Positions 5,590-5,610 of a DNA stretch of 5,610 bases are shown here, in pieces. The translations under genes and the position numbers were made by a program. The first letter of the stretch is position 1, and the number at the start of each line of letters is the position of its first letter. Origin of the DNA: Deltaproteobacteria bacterium. GTDB taxonomy: Bacteria > Desulfobacterota > Desulfarculia > Desulfarculales > Desulfarculaceae. The notes under the pieces were generated by a model. The model did no database searches. It saw nothing but the letters and a program-made list of their open reading frames with translations, and was not told the origin of the DNA. The DNA lies in the NCBI GenBank assembly GCA_020444165.1, contig JAHLLK010000172.1, positions 1-5,610 on the forward strand. Reading direction: 5' to 3'.

Positions 5590-5610
5590 GATGAATACGG
5601 TTGTCCACCC

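Noticed and set aside
5536..5610. The C-terminal end of a minus-strand gene (GWTTVFIRNRVKSDCPF, then a stop)
   Set aside because: Only 25 codons are visible, there is no recognisable motif, and the stretch contains the inverted repeat. It cannot be supported without more sequence.
1..5610. CRISPR array, tRNA/rRNA genes, or a defence or biosynthetic gene cluster
   Set aside because: No regularly spaced direct repeats, RNA-gene signatures or co-directional functionally linked gene set were seen.

Overview
The window reads as bacterial chromosome. It most resembles a Desulfobacterota (deltaproteobacterial, sulfate-reducer-like) genome. This placement is an inference from three things: the style of the universal stress protein, the choice-of-anchor Q / coathanger-type secreted beta-helix protein, and a degenerate intergenic repeat of a kind I associate with that group. 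No rRNA, tRNA or taxonomic marker is present to confirm it.

Layout. (1) Positions 1-229, minus strand: the N-terminal part of a UspA-family universal stress protein that runs off the left edge. (2) Positions 230-605: a divergent intergenic region with a candidate promoter for the usp gene, two small perfect dyads and a strong Shine-Dalgarno for the next gene. (3) Positions 606-2429, plus strand: a 607-aa secreted right-handed parallel beta-helix protein with a signal peptide, about ten Gly/Asn-rich coils, a choice-of-anchor Q signature and a cysteine-containing C-terminal domain resembling the 3-coathanger stack. (4) Positions 2430-2671: intergenic, with one copy of a degenerate ~85-bp repeat, a GGGGACAG-type motif and a candidate promoter. 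(5) Positions 2672-3892, plus strand: a 406-aa AAA+ ATPase of the DUF4143 / COG1373 type, visibly more AT-rich than the beta-helix gene. (6) Positions 3893-4333: intergenic, with a second, same-orientation copy of the repeat and two short palindromes. (7) Positions 4334-5485, plus strand: a 383-aa conserved hypothetical protein beginning MSEYQYYEF. (8) Positions 5486-5610: a weak terminator-like element and a 10-bp-arm hairpin, with no gene I can support.

The four genes do not look like one operon. They are separated by 240-440 bp gaps, differ in composition and have unrelated predicted roles (stress response, secreted/surface protein, stand-alone ATPase, cytoplasmic hypothetical). The most notable structural point is that the DUF4143 ATPase lies between two direct copies of a diverged repeat, which fits an accessory gene inserted in a repeat-rich interval. 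I see no convincing evidence for a new multi-gene system. The best candidates for follow-up are the repeat family around the ATPase and the uncharacterised MSEYQYYEF protein.
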